Positions 51,701-62,213 are shown, numbered from the stretch's first letter. The stretch is DNA of 64,000 nucleotides from Mactra quadrangularis (GCA_025267735.1 CM046304.1:9486001-9550000), one strand, 5' to 3'. Numbers and translations are program-made. The notes: generated by a model not told the origin, from the sequence alone.

Positions 51701-54233
51701 TTATATCAGTAAGTCAATTTATAGTTATAAAATGAGAGCATCTTGAAGTTCACTATTGTGTTAAGGAGAAGTAATGAGTTAGAAGCATATATCTTGGCTA
51801 TCAAAACACCTTTGTTTTCTTAGTAAAAATGGTAGAGTAGTAACATTAATTAGTTTGTAAATTTTGCATATCCTAAAGAAATTTTGGATCTGAACATTTT
51901 TGTAAGGAATTAGGCGTAAAATATTGAGTAGAGGTAACGAGAAATACATCAGTTTATCTGAAATATAATAAAGTCAATAAGTTCTAAAATTAATCTTGAA
52001 GAGTCAAATGTCCAATATTATCAAAAATCTAAACACCTGTACTAAAAAGTCTTAAAGGATCTACTTCTGTTATAATTGATGCTTGATGTCAGGTCTCAAT
52101 GGATATGGAATTAATTGATTGGTGTAGTTATTTGTGAACTTTTCAGTCTTATTTTTATTTTCCTCTCCCATAGCTGTTTAAAGTCTTAGGTGTTTCTGTA
52201 CCCTTTCCAGCTCTGTACATTTATTTTGTTACAGCTTTATGATAGTTTACATTTATTCACCACATAAAGACTGCTCCTTGCTCATCTACTTCCTGTTTGT
52301 CGCATATTTTTAGATTTTTGCGGGGGTATCACTAGTGAGCATTAGCTCACAGATTTACTTGTTTAAACATGATTATTATGTAGGACTTGTTATACCCCAG
52401 AAGAATTGTATTATGTTATAAATGGTCTACATTGTCTGTCCGTCTATTAGCAATTTAGTGTCTGGGCCAAAATGTTTTTACCAAGAAAGGGTTTTTCAAG
52501 TCACTTATCTCAAATCCTCACATTAAGTAGATGCACCACTCACTTTTTCCAAGTCTTGACTTATATTAATCTTTCCCATGCTCATCTCTAGATCTCCCAG
52601 CACATACTAAGAAATTAGCATAACGTTTCTTGGTCTTTGGAACAACATATTAAGATTTTGATGGAATTTAAACTAACACTAAGCAAGCTATTTATTGATT
52701 ACCAATGCAATATAGTAACTGCTCGTCTACTTTTATTCCTTATTATGTTTTATGCTTTCATTACAATCATTGATGAATAATCATTTCTTTTTTCAGTTTC
52801 AACTTTTGTACCTGTGGCAACATCTCCAGATTCAATTATAGTACCTAATAATAGACTTGCTAGTGATAATAGAATTTCATCAAATAAGAACATTAAAACA
52901 TCAGTGCTTGATGAAAATGAAAACGACTCTTTAGTGAGACCTAGTTCTACTGAAAATTCATTCCGAATATCAGATTTAACAAGACATAAAGAAACCATCC
53001 CACCTCCTAATAAAAGAGACATTGTAAGGAAACATATAGACACTCAAAGCCAAGTACGAGCACAAAGTCCACTTGGTTCATTGTTACCACAGAATTCTAT
53101 GGGTGTAGTAAGGAATGAATATAGAAGTGGTAGTAGTTTACGAGTAAACTCATCAGGATTACCTCCCCCACCATCATCTGGTGTACCTGTTATAGCTAGA
53201 CATAGAAGGTAAATAGTATTGTACTCTTACTAGAAACAGTTTTATATTACACAACAACTTTGTATTTCTTCTTTTCAGCTCAGTTGAAAAACGAGTTTCT
53301 TGAATTTTAACCACTCTAGAGTCTACTTCTTTTTTGTACTAAGAAATGAAATAAGAGTTCAGTGTATAAATGTTATCAATTTTCAAAATTGTCAGATAGA
53401 AAGAGGAAAAAGAATTTCATCATAAATGAAAATTATGCATTTGTTATTCCACATGCAATCTTTCAATTCTCCCTCTCTCTTGATGTATGATACATTATTG
53501 TGTATAAGTGGGTAACAAAACAAAGATTGTCTGTGGTTGTTATAACTTTCTATCAATACAATCTCTCAGCTTTAACAGTTATATGCATTCAGATATATTT
53601 TAAGTTATAACTTATGTAAATATGTAGTCATTTATTTTGTTGTTTCTGGCATTTAAATAAATGACCATTTTCAATCAATCAATCAATCAATCAATATTGT
53701 GTTAGTGTTATAACTTATTCCATACTGGTTCATCCCAATCCGTGTTTTTCCCAATCTTGGACAATATATAAATATGCATTCAGAAGATCAAATTTACTAC
53801 ATGGTACCTATTCATTGTATATATGTTTCCTATTCTTACATTCTATCTTTCTACCCTTGTTGGTATGGGTCCTGCTTTATCTACAAGTAAACATTCGTTA
53901 TTTAGGTTTCTGTCAGAGTTCGAAATGGCTTTGATGAGATGATTTTGAGAAAATAGAATCATTCTTCCAATCCAGAAATATAACTTGTTTCTTTTTAACT
54001 TATCTTGACCATGAATAAATTTTCTTTGTGTTTATTTCAGAGATGAGTTAGAGAGAAGTAGTGTTAATGACATTTCAAATCCTGTGATAAAAAGTGTTTC
54101 ATATGACAGACCAACTCCTCCCTCCCAGAGACCATCTACAGCACGGGCTGCCCTTGGTATACCAGCCAAGATGAGACGACAATTACCATCAGTTCCTAGT
54201 TTACCTTCAAAACCAATGGCTCCACCAAAATGA
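39723..54233 (+). CDS. LRRC56: Leucine-rich repeat-containing protein 56, whole gene, 12 coding exons
   Basis: Family role: a protein of motile cilia implicated in dynein-arm assembly and intraflagellar transport; human mutations cause ciliary dyskinesia. Seen here: the QYLSPRKL and SLGNFG...LTQLKVSNS segments, then LRRs (LSELDGIS, NLNELYLSYNEISDISPL, KLQILDLEGNNLDDI), the YLTICSKLSNLTLEGN cap, and a C-terminal half with the family signature KVICGNPSKALLSRRR. Together these fix the identity. The exons total 2094 nt with continuous frame, 697 residues (human about 540); the extra length is low-complexity tail. The start at 39723 adds 14 residues before a second in-frame Met at 40513; either could be used. 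Divergent from P3H. Confidence 0.92.
40199..40290 (+). repeat. tRNA-like SINE head
   Basis: GACGTGGTAGAGTGTCCACT is A-box-like and GGGTTTGAATCTCAG is B-box-like, with appropriate spacing but no closable acceptor stem. Probably tRNA-derived repeat in LRRC56 intron 1. Confidence 0.4.
40506..40659 (+). CDS. LRRC56: LRRC56 exon 2
   Basis: Residues 12-63, acceptor TTACAG, donor CTA|GTAAGT, ends phase 0. ERPQSALARG, then EETDILLEQYLSPRKL, the conserved opening of the LRRC56 core. Confidence 0.92.
41165..41395 (+). repeat. Dispersed repeat, inverted partner of 27418-27708
   Basis: Starts GGCTTATAGTTTGGTGAAAC and carries GAAACTTCATACAATGATAA and CTTTACCTGGCTTTATTATG, complementary to the copy in P3H intron 6. 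LRRC56 intron 2. Confidence 0.55.
41514..41662 (+). CDS. LRRC56: LRRC56 exon 3
   Basis: Residues 64-112 plus two bases. LTGVDNLDDIRHLEMKVNTS and SLGNFGQLLQNLTQLKVSNS match the first LRR of the family. Ends phase 2 at AG|GTAAAA. Confidence 0.93.
41705..42306 (-). repeat. Diverged, inverted relative of the 15898-19331 satellite element
   Basis: Opens with a TGTCTGTCTGTCGGTCTGTC run, contains TTGGTTTTGAGGCTCCAG, GGTCAAGGTCAC and CCTAGGTTTACTAAATTTTA in about 146-bp steps, and ends TTATAATGCCCCCCCAACAG. Same family in reverse orientation, older. In LRRC56 intron 3. Confidence 0.75.
42928..43107 (+). CDS. LRRC56: LRRC56 exon 4: main LRR exon
   Basis: Residues 113-172. RDLGSSLRNLNVVWASRCSL, LSELDGIS, NLNELYLSYNEISDISPL and LQILDLEG are successive LRRs. 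Phase 2 to 2, donor GG|GTAAGT. Confidence 0.94.
43568..43685 (+). CDS. LRRC56: LRRC56 exon 5: last LRR and cap
   Basis: Residues 173-212. NNLDDIVQVQYLTICSKL then SNLTLEGNGLCVAPSP closes the LRR domain. Ends phase 0, donor TCT|GTAAGA. Confidence 0.93.
44505..44691 (+). CDS. LRRC56: LRRC56 exon 6
   Basis: Residues 213-274. YDYRQAVKKAIPHLKYLDDE is the LRR C-cap helix found in dynein-arm-related LRR proteins (Y-R-x-x-V-x-x-x-I-P-x-L-x-x-L-D). Acidic helices follow. Ends phase 1. Confidence 0.93.
44735..45158. mobile_element. hAT-like MITE carrying an ACAACTCAACC insert
   Basis: Ends TAGGGATGAGACAATATGGC and ...CCGTATTGTCTCATCCCTA are inverted repeats. Flanks GTATAAAT (44727-44734) and GTATAGAT (45159-45166) match 7 of 8. 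The middle (44933-45022) carries several ACAACTCAACC repeats also seen at 19436-19552. LRRC56 intron 6. Confidence 0.8.
45801..46007 (+). CDS. LRRC56: LRRC56 exon 7: RP-S/T-G repeat exon
   Basis: Residues 275-343, phase 1 to 1. About ten RP dipeptides spaced 6-8 residues (SRPSSGNRPSTAALRPNTGY, RPGSAMRPSSGFRPLTAGV and so on). Basic and disordered. Being phase 1-1 and 69 codons it can be skipped in frame. Donor CAAG|GTGAAT. Confidence 0.88.
46662..46810 (+). CDS. LRRC56: LRRC56 exon 8: GNPSK signature
   Basis: Residues 344-393. SDLTMGKVICGNPSKALLSR matches the conserved C-terminal motif of LRRC56 (L-T-x-G-x-x-x-C-G-N-P-x-K-x-L-x-x-R-R). Ends phase 0 at AAG|GTAAGA. Confidence 0.93.
47480..48290. 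other. LRRC56 intron 8 segment of higher GC, probably transposon-derived
   Basis: Base composition shifts (GCGCTTGCGGCGCAAGCC palindrome at about 47650, several CG-rich words) compared with AT-rich flanks. I could not find clean termini, so the class is unknown. Confidence 0.4.
48451..48716 (+). repeat. Dispersed repeat (CGGACG-rich family), copy 2, most complete
   Basis: From TACCCCTGCTTCGAAGAAGA through CGTGCGTGCGTCCGTCCGTC and ...GGGGGTATCACTAGTGAG to AGATTTACTTGTTTA. Inverted relative to 845-1083; the 3' 95 bases recur almost unchanged at 52273. Open frames here belong to the repeat. Confidence 0.8.
49397..49494 (+). CDS. LRRC56: LRRC56 exon 9
   Basis: Residues 394-425. VLPEEERDRTEIVDELKAWK is a charged helix resembling the L-x-x-W motif helix of the family. 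Ends phase 2 at AA|GTAAAT. A second AG six bases upstream (TTTAG) could be used alternatively. Confidence 0.87.
49640..49960. mobile_element. Tc1/mariner-like MITE, copy 2
   Basis: 321 bp, CAGAACCCACCAAAAGTTTG to CAAACTTTTGGTGGGTACTG, TA on both sides. Shorter interior than copy 1. LRRC56 intron 9. Confidence 0.85.
50270..50481 (+). CDS. LRRC56: LRRC56 exon 10: acidic Ser/Asp segment
   Basis: Residues 426-496. SLSGDSEVDSDDEELSPLKD is a CK2-like acidic stretch. Acceptor TTCTAG, donor CAG|GTTCTG (weak beyond GT). The end phase 1 fits exon 11. Confidence 0.8.
51240..51700 (-). repeat. Diverged copy of the 31137-31736 element
   Basis: Shares TCTGGACCCCCCTCCT, CATGGTAACTGGGATC and AAAAAGAGCAAAATT blocks in inverted order with 31137-31736. 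Boundaries unclear. LRRC56 intron 10. Confidence 0.55.
52273..52365 (+). repeat. Dispersed repeat (CGGACG-rich family), 5'-truncated copy 3
   Basis: Identical or nearly so to 48627-48716 (CTCCTTGCTCATCTACTTCC ... AGATTTACTTGTTTA). Truncation at one end with intact other end suggests a copy-and-paste or replication-linked origin. Confidence 0.85.
52797..53208 (+). CDS. LRRC56: LRRC56 exon 11: long low-complexity exon
   Basis: Residues 497-633. Disordered, Ser/Pro/Arg-rich (RISSNKNIKTSVLDENENDS, GLPPPPSSGVPVIARHRR). Acceptor TTTCAG, donor AAG|GTAAAT, phase 1 to 2. No domain recognised. Confidence 0.86.
53280..53303 (+). CDS. LRRC56: Possible alternative last exon of LRRC56
   Basis: After a strong TTCTTCTTTTCAG at 53267-53279 the sequence continues in frame from exon 11 as SSVEKRVS and stop. 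Within 380 bases downstream there is an AATAAA (about 53656). The product would lack the exon 12 tail. Speculative without transcripts. Confidence 0.3.
   Translation, partial: SVEKRVS
53671..53695. repeat. (TCAA)n microsatellite
   Basis: Six TCAA units in LRRC56 intron 11. Confidence 0.9.
54041..54233 (+). CDS. LRRC56: LRRC56 exon 12: terminal exon
   Basis: Residues 634-697 and stop. Pro/Ser/Arg-rich tail (TPPSQRPSTARAALGIPAKM) with another RPSTA motif like exon 7. Acceptor ATTTCAG, phase 2. Confidence 0.87.
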
Positions 54234-54606
54234 TGAAGTTCATGTTTATCAATTGTGTGATTACCTAAGTCTTGCACCATTTTTGCATATAGCTGTACTG
54301 ATCAATATTTGAATTAATACTATATGTGACCAATATCCAGTCTGGTCTTACTGAGAATATGTTCACCATTTAGATACATACAAGATCAGTTACCAGTATA
54401 AATGGCTACAGATACATAGACCTAAGAAAATGTGACTTATTAGTGAATGAGACTTCATGTAGCTCTTACTCATTGATGAAAGTTTCCAGGGTTGGTCCAA
54501 AAATTCCAAATTTTGGGGACCAAAGAAACAGTACCTTTCATGTGTAGTTATTGAAACCATGAAATAAGATTTTGAACAATTAGTTCTTTCACCCATGCTT
54601 ATTGAA

Positions 54607-54612
54607 AATAAA
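54607..54612 (+). terminator. Candidate LRRC56 polyadenylation signal AATAAA
   Basis: First AATAAA after the LRRC56 stop codon, 374 bases downstream, followed by a T-rich stretch at 54660-54680. A further AATAAA at about 60767 is followed by AT-rich sequence but is 6.5 kb away. Confidence 0.4.
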
Positions 54613-55217
54613 TGTTCATGAAATTCATTCATTTTGAAATGTTTAACAGTAGTGTCTACCTTTTTTGATGGGGTTATAGATGCATTTTTATAATTTTTGT
54701 GTCCAAATTATAAAAAATATTTTAAATGTACTATTTAGGGTTTTTTTATTTTCCAAAAACTCGAGTAGTTTGTATTGTCTGGATAGAACACTGTTTATTT
54801 TTTGTATGAGAGTAATTTCTTATCTTAAATATTGTTTTTAATTTCATGAGAAAACTAGTTGATTACTTGCCATTTTATTATGTAGAAGATATTTTTATAG
54901 TAAAAATGTGATATGTGGTATTTGTTCCACTTTTGATTAGCAATGTGACTTTCCAGTTAAACCCTCAATTTTCCCTTGTACCTAATGTATGATAAATTCA
55001 AATAAGCATAGTGCAAACAGAAAGGTATCCAGCTAGCAAAGAAAAATACCATTACTCATACATACCTATATGCTTAAATAGAGGCCGTCTTCACCAGTAA
55101 GACTATAAATAGTTAACCTTTTCTGCTTTAAGACGATACAATGTCATATTGTTTGAAACTAGTATTTTATTTAATTTCAACACATTGAGAATGTTATAGC
55201 TTGTTTTAAATACAATC
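54613..55217. other. Downstream of LRRC56, nothing recognised
   Basis: AT-rich, could include longer 3' UTR. No coding or repeat signal supported. Confidence 0.35.
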
Positions 55218-55878
55218 CAGGGGTGTGGAATTCCTATGCCTTACTTGTCCGAATTGTACACTTATATCCTCGGACAAGTAAATAAATCAATACCTCTTGT
55301 CTGTGGACAAGTGATATTTTAGCTTAAAATATACAATGTATTAAATATGTAAACATCTAAACTTTTTAGTCAAATAAGAGAATTTAGTCAGTTACTTCCC
55401 CTTGTATACTCTTCAAATAGGTAGGTCCTATTAGTTGGATTACTCGGATTTTACCCTTACTTTTCTATGTCAATTTGCCAAAATTAATCTTATATAACTT
55501 TTTCATAAAATTTCTTTGAAATTTAAGCAAAGTATTTTAAGGGTAAAGAACTATTTAAATTTCATCACTTGTGTTAATATCTCCATTACCAAGAAAGATA
55601 TTAGATGAAATATTTTGATATCCTTACATAGGATTCAATGATAAAATCTGAGGATTCCAACTGCAAGGACCTACTTACCAATTGGATTGCTTCAGATTTT
55701 ATAAAGGACAGATAATTGACCTAAGTCCCTAATTCAATAGTGAACTACATGTATTCTGTATTATAATGTCAATTGCTTTTATTACTTACTAGAGCTAGTA
55801 TGTCTTCAACATCATAGTTCTCTAGTTTGAATTTCTGGACAAGTATTTTAAGAAAAAACCAGGAATTCCACAACCCTG
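55218..55878. mobile_element. hAT-like MITE without clear target duplication
   Basis: Ends CAGGGGTGTGGAATTCCT and AGGAATTCCACAACCCTG are inverted repeats with two mismatches. GGACAAGT repeats lie near both ends. The flanking octamers do not match, so it is old or an end is misplaced. Confidence 0.65.
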
Positions 55879-57032
55879 TTATCACTGCTGTGTGTGTTGT
55901 AGTTTATACACGTCATGTGACATTTTTTATATGCATTTGTATCAATGGTTTGTTGACTATATAAGATTATTGTTGTGTTATTTGTTATATATCTGTGTTC
56001 ATTATTTGATAAAATCATGATCAAGCAATGTATTTGCATACAGCAAGTTAAAAAGTTGACTCTAATAAGAAATTATAAGTTTTACAATGATGTTTGGAAC
56101 ACTGCGATTTACTGATTGATCCTTAAATTTATAGTATAGTTCTAATGAGTAACGGGTATATGATGACAATTGATTAAGCCATGGCATGCTACTGTTGTTG
56201 TTCCTGCTGCTACTGATGATGATGATGGTAAGATTGTCACATATAAGTTGACAGTGTTAATGGTAGGTGACAATATTTAGGATTGATCTTAAGTTCAGAA
56301 TATTTAGGACCAGAGAATGTGTTCTATTCCTTTCTTGAAAGTTTTGAACTTTAACCCATTTGTGATAGTTTGATGGTGGTTGTCAGTGTTAGAATAATTA
56401 TAATAGTATTGCACCATTTGAATAAAGAATAATTGTTCAAACACAACTTCATATTTTTGTGTAGATCTTCTAGCTTTGTTAAGCATTTTGTTAATTCTTG
56501 CTGTTGATGTCTTCAAAGGTCCATCATATCAATGTGTACTGACTTATCTATAAAGCTATGTGCATCAAATATTTCAATGTATTATGACATCAAATATTGT
56601 GTCCCACAATATAAAGTATTTTGGTCAATACTTTAGTTTTGTTGTTAGTTTATAACTTACCATATCCTCTGCAATTTTTGTAAGTATAGAAACCTTCAGT
56701 CATCTTCAAATGTTCTGCTCACAATAATTCAAAGTGAAATTAATTTATGTCCTTCATGTGGAAGAGTATCTAACAATCATTGTGAGAAAGATAAAGAAAT
56801 GATACAAAGATATGTTTCATTGCTTTTATAGCTTTTATCCCTAGCCTCCTCTGTTACCTCTAAGATGATACAATTTTGTGATGTCAAATTTAACAATACA
56901 TGTACATAGATGTAACTAGAGTCAGAGTTTAATGTATGCTTGTTGGGACATAGACCCTAGAAACTTCATTATGTTATTGTTAAATGGCTCAAAATGTTGT
57001 ATGTATGTTCCTTACTAGGGCACAAGAAAATA
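55879..57032. other. Gene-free stretch
   Basis: No supported gene. A GCTACTGATGATGATGATGG trinucleotide run is at about 56209. A 70-codon minus-strand frame at 56304-56516 is Lys/Arg-rich at its start but has no recognised family or splice context. Confidence 0.35.
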
Positions 57033-58174
57033 CAGTGGATCTTGTGTTAAGCGACCATCCAAGGGAGAGACAAAAAGTGGTCGTTTAAGACAATGGTCTC
57101 TTAAGACAAATGTTGATTACGACGTTGAAACCGTTCTGACATTCTAAAATTCGTCATTTTCGTAGAACATTAATCTGTCGACGGGACGATTTTGACTGAT
57201 GGATTTTCATTCAAATGTTGTCAAATACATACAAATGATGGGAATATAGATTTTCTTTCTTCTTAACATCCTAAATTCAGGTTCAAATTGCAATTATATA
57301 TTTAATTAAGTAAAACTGCGAAACAGTCATTTTTGTTTACGTACATGTTAAAATCCGGGCATTTTCCGGAATTTTCGCCATTATAACAATCAATATATTT
57401 AGGTCATCAGAGTAAAGGCTGTTACATTTGAAACAGTGAAATTTAAATAATTAGTAGTGATAATCGTCAACACCCAAGCTACTTCTTTGTTCTAACAAGC
57501 GCTGCAATATTCATGCGTAAAAATGTTGGCCTTGTTAATATTGAAAGTAGAACGTGACGCTATTTTCGAAAAACGTGTTTATAATGTCCTCAATATTGAC
57601 CTTTCTTTGTTTAAATAAACAAATTGTTTCTGTGTTCGTATTTTTAAATAAATATTATTTTACACGTTCTATGCACGTATAAAAAGTCAAATTAGCAGTC
57701 TCTAGAAATGTTTTGGAAAATGATTACTCTCTACGGTGATAGAACGGTCAGAACGGATGTTTTAATTGATACGGGACTAATTGTTCAATGTGTATTATGT
57801 AATTACATTATAATTGGTTAGTATTAGTGTCACTTTGTTGATTGTTCCCACTACTCCGTTATCTTACAGTATTTATGACTGTTAATTATTGATTTTTAGA
57901 GCCTGACATACGAGTTAAGGTGATAGACATTGAGGCGACGTATATTTTTGATTACCGATTTTTAACGATTTTGCCAAATTAGATTTATTTGACCCGGTCG
58001 TTTAACACAAATAAGTCAGTCAGTTTCGACCCAAATTTGCGGTCGCTGGTCGCGTTAGACAAAAGTCGCTTAAGACAAAGATTTAAATAGTAAAATTGGT
58101 TGGTGGGAACTCAGAGTGGCCGCTTAGTGCAAATGGTCGTTTAGGAGACGTGGTCGCTTATGCAAGATTTACTG
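57033..58174. mobile_element. TA-flanked Tc1/mariner- or pogo-like non-autonomous element
   Basis: 1142 bp. CAGTGGATCTTGTGTTAAGC GACCA at the left; complement of the right end CAGTAAATCTTGCATAAGCG ACCA; TA on both sides. Subterminal GGTCG(C/T)TTA(A/G)GACA repeats at both ends. No transposase frame. Confidence 0.75.
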
Positions 58175-59020
58175 TACAGTTAAAAATTATGTATACTGAA
58201 GAATTAATGCATTAAGTAATGGTGACAAAGCTATGACTGGCTCTACCAAAAGGTACTAATTAAGAGTTAATAGGTGACAGTTTAACATCTTATATTGTTT
58301 ATAATATAACCCTTTCTTAAGAATAAAATCGTAAGATTATAATAATGTTGACTTAAGTAGAGGATAACGATTTATTTTTATGAATTATATTTTGCTGTTG
58401 TCAACTCTTTTTTTGACATTTTTTATTTATTGTCCCCTTGTGTGCCACCATTTTTTCTTTCACATGTTAGTGCTTTGTTCTAGTTGCTAGGCAACTGTGT
58501 TCACTGTTTCCCAACAGATGTAAGTATCTTATACAATATTAGATTATTATCTCATCATTTTAGGTTGATACAGTTACCTTGTACAAGGCTAAAGTTAAAG
58601 TTGTTTTTTTTAATTCTGAATGCACTAATAAAATATATTGTTGGAATTTAGATTTATTTATGTCAAGTTGAATAGAAAGAATTGCATCCCTTCTATAACC
58701 AGGCACATGTATTCACTGCCTTTTGTAAATTTTGAAATACTTCCCTAAGACAAAATTGTGTTCCTTCTTTTGCAAGTTCTTAAAAGTTTGCCTACCCCTC
58801 ATAACCAGACATCTGACAAGCCAAAACATACGTCTTATAGAAAGCCAAATTCAAGTACACATAATGTAGATCTCTAATCAAGTTTAACATTGACTCTACC
58901 AGTACATATAAGGGTCACCAGACTGACCAGAGCAATGGTATTAGTCATTTTTGTCAAAATCACAATATTTTACTGTTTAGATTGTTTACTTGGCCTTGCA
59001 CATTTTTGTATTATTGAAAC
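58175..59020. other. Gene-free stretch between two transposons
   Basis: AT-rich, no supported feature. Confidence 0.35.
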
Positions 59021-60234
59021 CACAGGGATTTGTCAAGTTACCTCCCTTTGATTTTTCAAACATACCGTATATATACCTATATACAAGGGGTACAACTGCG
59101 TTTACTAGACCACTTCATCTAGATTTATTATTTTGAGACTCACAAAAAATACTGATACCCTGGTGGCACTTTAACCACACGATTAAATTGATTAAACATT
59201 ACTCTTCGAGCTATGAATGTTAAATGTTTCAAAGCGCACACCATTAATACGATTAAATAATCAAAAACATAAAAAACAGCACAAAAATCTCAACTCGGAC
59301 AAGTTAGTGCACAATTGACCTGAATGAAAATTGCTAAAATTTCGATGTTACGTCGATTTCAGCATGATTTACTCCGTGTTAGATCGTGTTTCTCGCTTCA
59401 CTAGTTATAAAACTACAAAACATCGTGCCAATTATCACCTGTCATGAAACAAAACCGATATATGTACAGTTTTTATCTGATTTAATCTTAAAAAATATTC
59501 TCACAACCATTTTCACCTATACGTCACAAACTTAATAATCTAATTAGTTAAACAATTTCTGATTCGACGAACCGTATGGGGTTTTCCTACATGCAAACGA
59601 GACAACCAAAATACTGCGAAAAAGACGAAATCTTCCAAATTTAATACAGTGAATTAGTCGGAAGTCTTGGCGATTTTCCTTTGCAAAATTAACCAATCAA
59701 AAAGTTGTTACAAGTTTCTTGAATAAATTAAGGATTCCGGCTACAACATTGATTATCGAATAGAGTTAGTTAACTTCGCTTTTTATGGCTCGCAAGTGTT
59801 TCTGTCAAGGTGGAGAGTTATATTTATAACATTTTTATTCAACAATATTGTTTTTCTAAAATATTTTCTTTGATTGGCGTAAATAAGTTATTTTGAAATA
59901 TGAAAATGAAGCGATTTTCCTCGAGATTTGTCGATTTCATCTGTGCACTAACTTGTCCAAGTTGAGATTTTTGTGTTGTTTTTTGTGTTTTTGATAATTT
60001 AATCGTATTAATGGTCGGCGCAATGAAACATTTAATATTCATAGCTCGAAGAGTTATGTTTAATCGATTAAATCGTGTGGTTAAAATGCCGCCAGGGTAT
60101 CAATACTTTTTGTGAGTCACAAAATAATCAATCTAGATGAAGTGGTCAAGTAAATGCAGTTGTACCCCTTGTATATAAGTATATTAGAGGTATGTTTGAA
60201 AAATCAAAGGGAGGTAACTTGACAAATCCCTGTG
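59021..60234. mobile_element. Foldback hAT-like element with ~300-bp inverted arms and 8-bp duplication ATTGAAAC
   Basis: The left arm (59021 to about 59330) and right arm (about 59925-60234) are imperfect complements of each other, from CACAGGGATTTGTCAAGTTA at the tip to CAACTCGGACAAGTTAGTGC at the inner edge. Octamers ATTGAAAC flank both tips (59013-59020, 60235-60242). About 600 bp of unique interior, no coding frame. Confidence 0.85.
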
Positions 60235-60242
60235 ATTGAAAC

Positions 60243-61237
60243 AAACTTGTCCTACCAGTTACACTAGGAAGTTACTGTTTAGCATTTGTTAAAAGTACTT
60301 TCATGTCTTAGTAAAGATACATGCAATGATTTTGTTTCAATCTAGAAAAATCAAGATTGGGTACTGTGCAAATGACAGATATGTTTTGAATGTATTCAGC
60401 TAGGTAGAAAAAGTGTAAGCTTATGCTACCTACAATGTAGCTAACATGTTGGCTAGATTGTAGCAAAATCTTGTGTAACAGTGATCTAAGCTATTCATTT
60501 GTACATCTACAAGATTTTAATGTAGTATATGGTTGAATTATGAAAATAACATACATGTATTTACATAGTAAAACATATAACTCAATGTTAAAGTGAAGTT
60601 TTACCTCTTGTATTTATAATAAACTTGTGATGGCACTAATTGTTACTATCTACACTCTGATATATGCTACATTTGTTGTGATTTGTTATATTTTTTTCTT
60701 TATGCAATTTTCAAGTTTTTTAGCTGAAATGTGATAAATTGTAATTCCATCCATTGCTTTTAATGTAAATAAAAACTTAATTTATTAAATACTAGACTTT
60801 GTTTATTTTATCTTGAAATAGAATCTCTTTTATGAAAGACTTATATATATATTTAGTCCAATGAAGCATGTTCATTGTCAGTTCATGAAATTGTAACTTC
60901 GGTTTTTTTGTTCAAATTTTGACTGCTACAGTGCTCTACTAAGCTTACCTTTAGATGTTATCAAACATTGGTGATATACACTTGACACAAACTATATAAT
61001 AAAGAAGAAATTAAGGAAAGGCAATGTATTAATATTTGTTTCATGATTCCCCCTCTCTATCTGCTATAAATAAGGTTCCACAGTTGCCAAACAAACTTAC
61101 ATTCTGACTATTGAACAACATTAATGTTATGCATGTTTACTGAATCATACATTGAACACTTAACCATCTTTCTTTGAAAGGGGGCATCAGACCCTAAATC
61201 TTTCAACCATGTCATATTCAGCTGTATAAAAACTTAA
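60243..61237. other. Gene-free stretch
   Basis: AT-rich. AATAAA at about 60767 followed by T-rich sequence could be a polyadenylation site of an unseen transcript. Nothing else supported. Confidence 0.35.
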
Positions 61238-61579
61238 AGGCACTAGTTCACAGATTTGGATAAGAATTTCTATATTTTCAAAGTACTATTCAGTGTCTGT
61301 AATTGTGTCAAAAAATTGATTCTTGATATTTTAGGTTAAACTAACCTATATATTGCAAGAAATCTACAATAAAAGTTACAAAAATGCTCTAAAAATGTCT
61401 GTACTGTGACATACAGGGTAGATTTTTACTACTTGAAACACCATCATATGTTGAATTTCAATTTGCACTACACTTGTCATTATCAAATCACTAATTTTCT
61501 GCTTCAAAAATGTTTCCCACCATTTTTGATATTTTCAGTTAAAGTTGATATTTTAGTTGAAATCTGTGAATGAGTACCT
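61238..61579. mobile_element. TTAA-flanked MITE (piggyBac-like)
   Basis: AGGCACTAGTTCACAGATTT and ...AAATCTGTGAATGAGTACCT are inverted ends, each next to TTAA (61234-61237, 61580-61583). TTAA duplication is typical of piggyBac; terminal bases differ from the usual CCC, so class is tentative. Confidence 0.6.
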
Positions 61580-61718
61580 TTAAGATACCCAGACTGGCCG
61601 ATTGAACGGATTTTGTCCACTTAGTAGAATCTGATGTCCATAAAATGGTGTTGTGCTGAACATAGGCTTTGAGTTTTAGAGACTTTTTAATCTTTCCTTT
61701 TATAACACTGTAAAACCT

Positions 61719-62120
61719 GACCCCTTGGGCTGGGTCAATTTAGACCCATGGGTCCTTAAGGTGAGGCCTCATGCAAAATACGAAAACTTTAGAAAAGATT
61801 TGCATTTCATGTATTCGCTTACACATTTTTTACGTAATTAATAATTGTGATCTCTGGGGTAGGGCCAATTTTAACCCCAGGGGCATTGTAGGGAACCTTA
61901 AGGTGCTACAACATGCCAAATACAAAAAGTTCTAGGCCCTACAATTTTAGCTATTTTCAAAGATTTCCTTATTCAAATATTTTGACCCCAGGGGCAATAT
62001 GTGTACATTCTTTATAAAGAAACCTTTAGCTTATACATGCCAAATTTGGTAAATGTAAGCTTTATGGCTTTTGTTGAGATTTTTTAAGATTTCTTGACCG
62101 ACTTACGCACACACTAAAGT
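61719..62120 (+). repeat. Dispersed repeat with GACCCCAGGGGC words
   Basis: GACCCCTTGGGCTGGGTCAA, ACCCCAGGGGCATTGTAGG and GACCCCAGGGGCAATATG recur in about 130-bp steps, each followed by ...CATGCAAAATAC or CATGCCAAAT. Looks like a diverged short tandem unit of a bivalve-type family. Confidence 0.5.
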
Positions 62121-62213
62121 CCCACATAGTTCACCTAGAGCATTATGTGTTGGTTGTACATAGACTATGTGCTGCAGAGCAACATTTATAGATGTTTATT
62201 TTTACCAGCTAAC

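Noticed and set aside
56304..56516. 70-codon minus-strand frame starting MKTSTARINKMLNKARR
   Set aside because: Looks faintly like a basic protein start, but there is no recognised family, no splice structure and low-complexity downstream.
59839..60042. 67-codon minus-strand open frame
   Set aside because: Falls within the foldback element's right arm; sequence is explained by the repeat.
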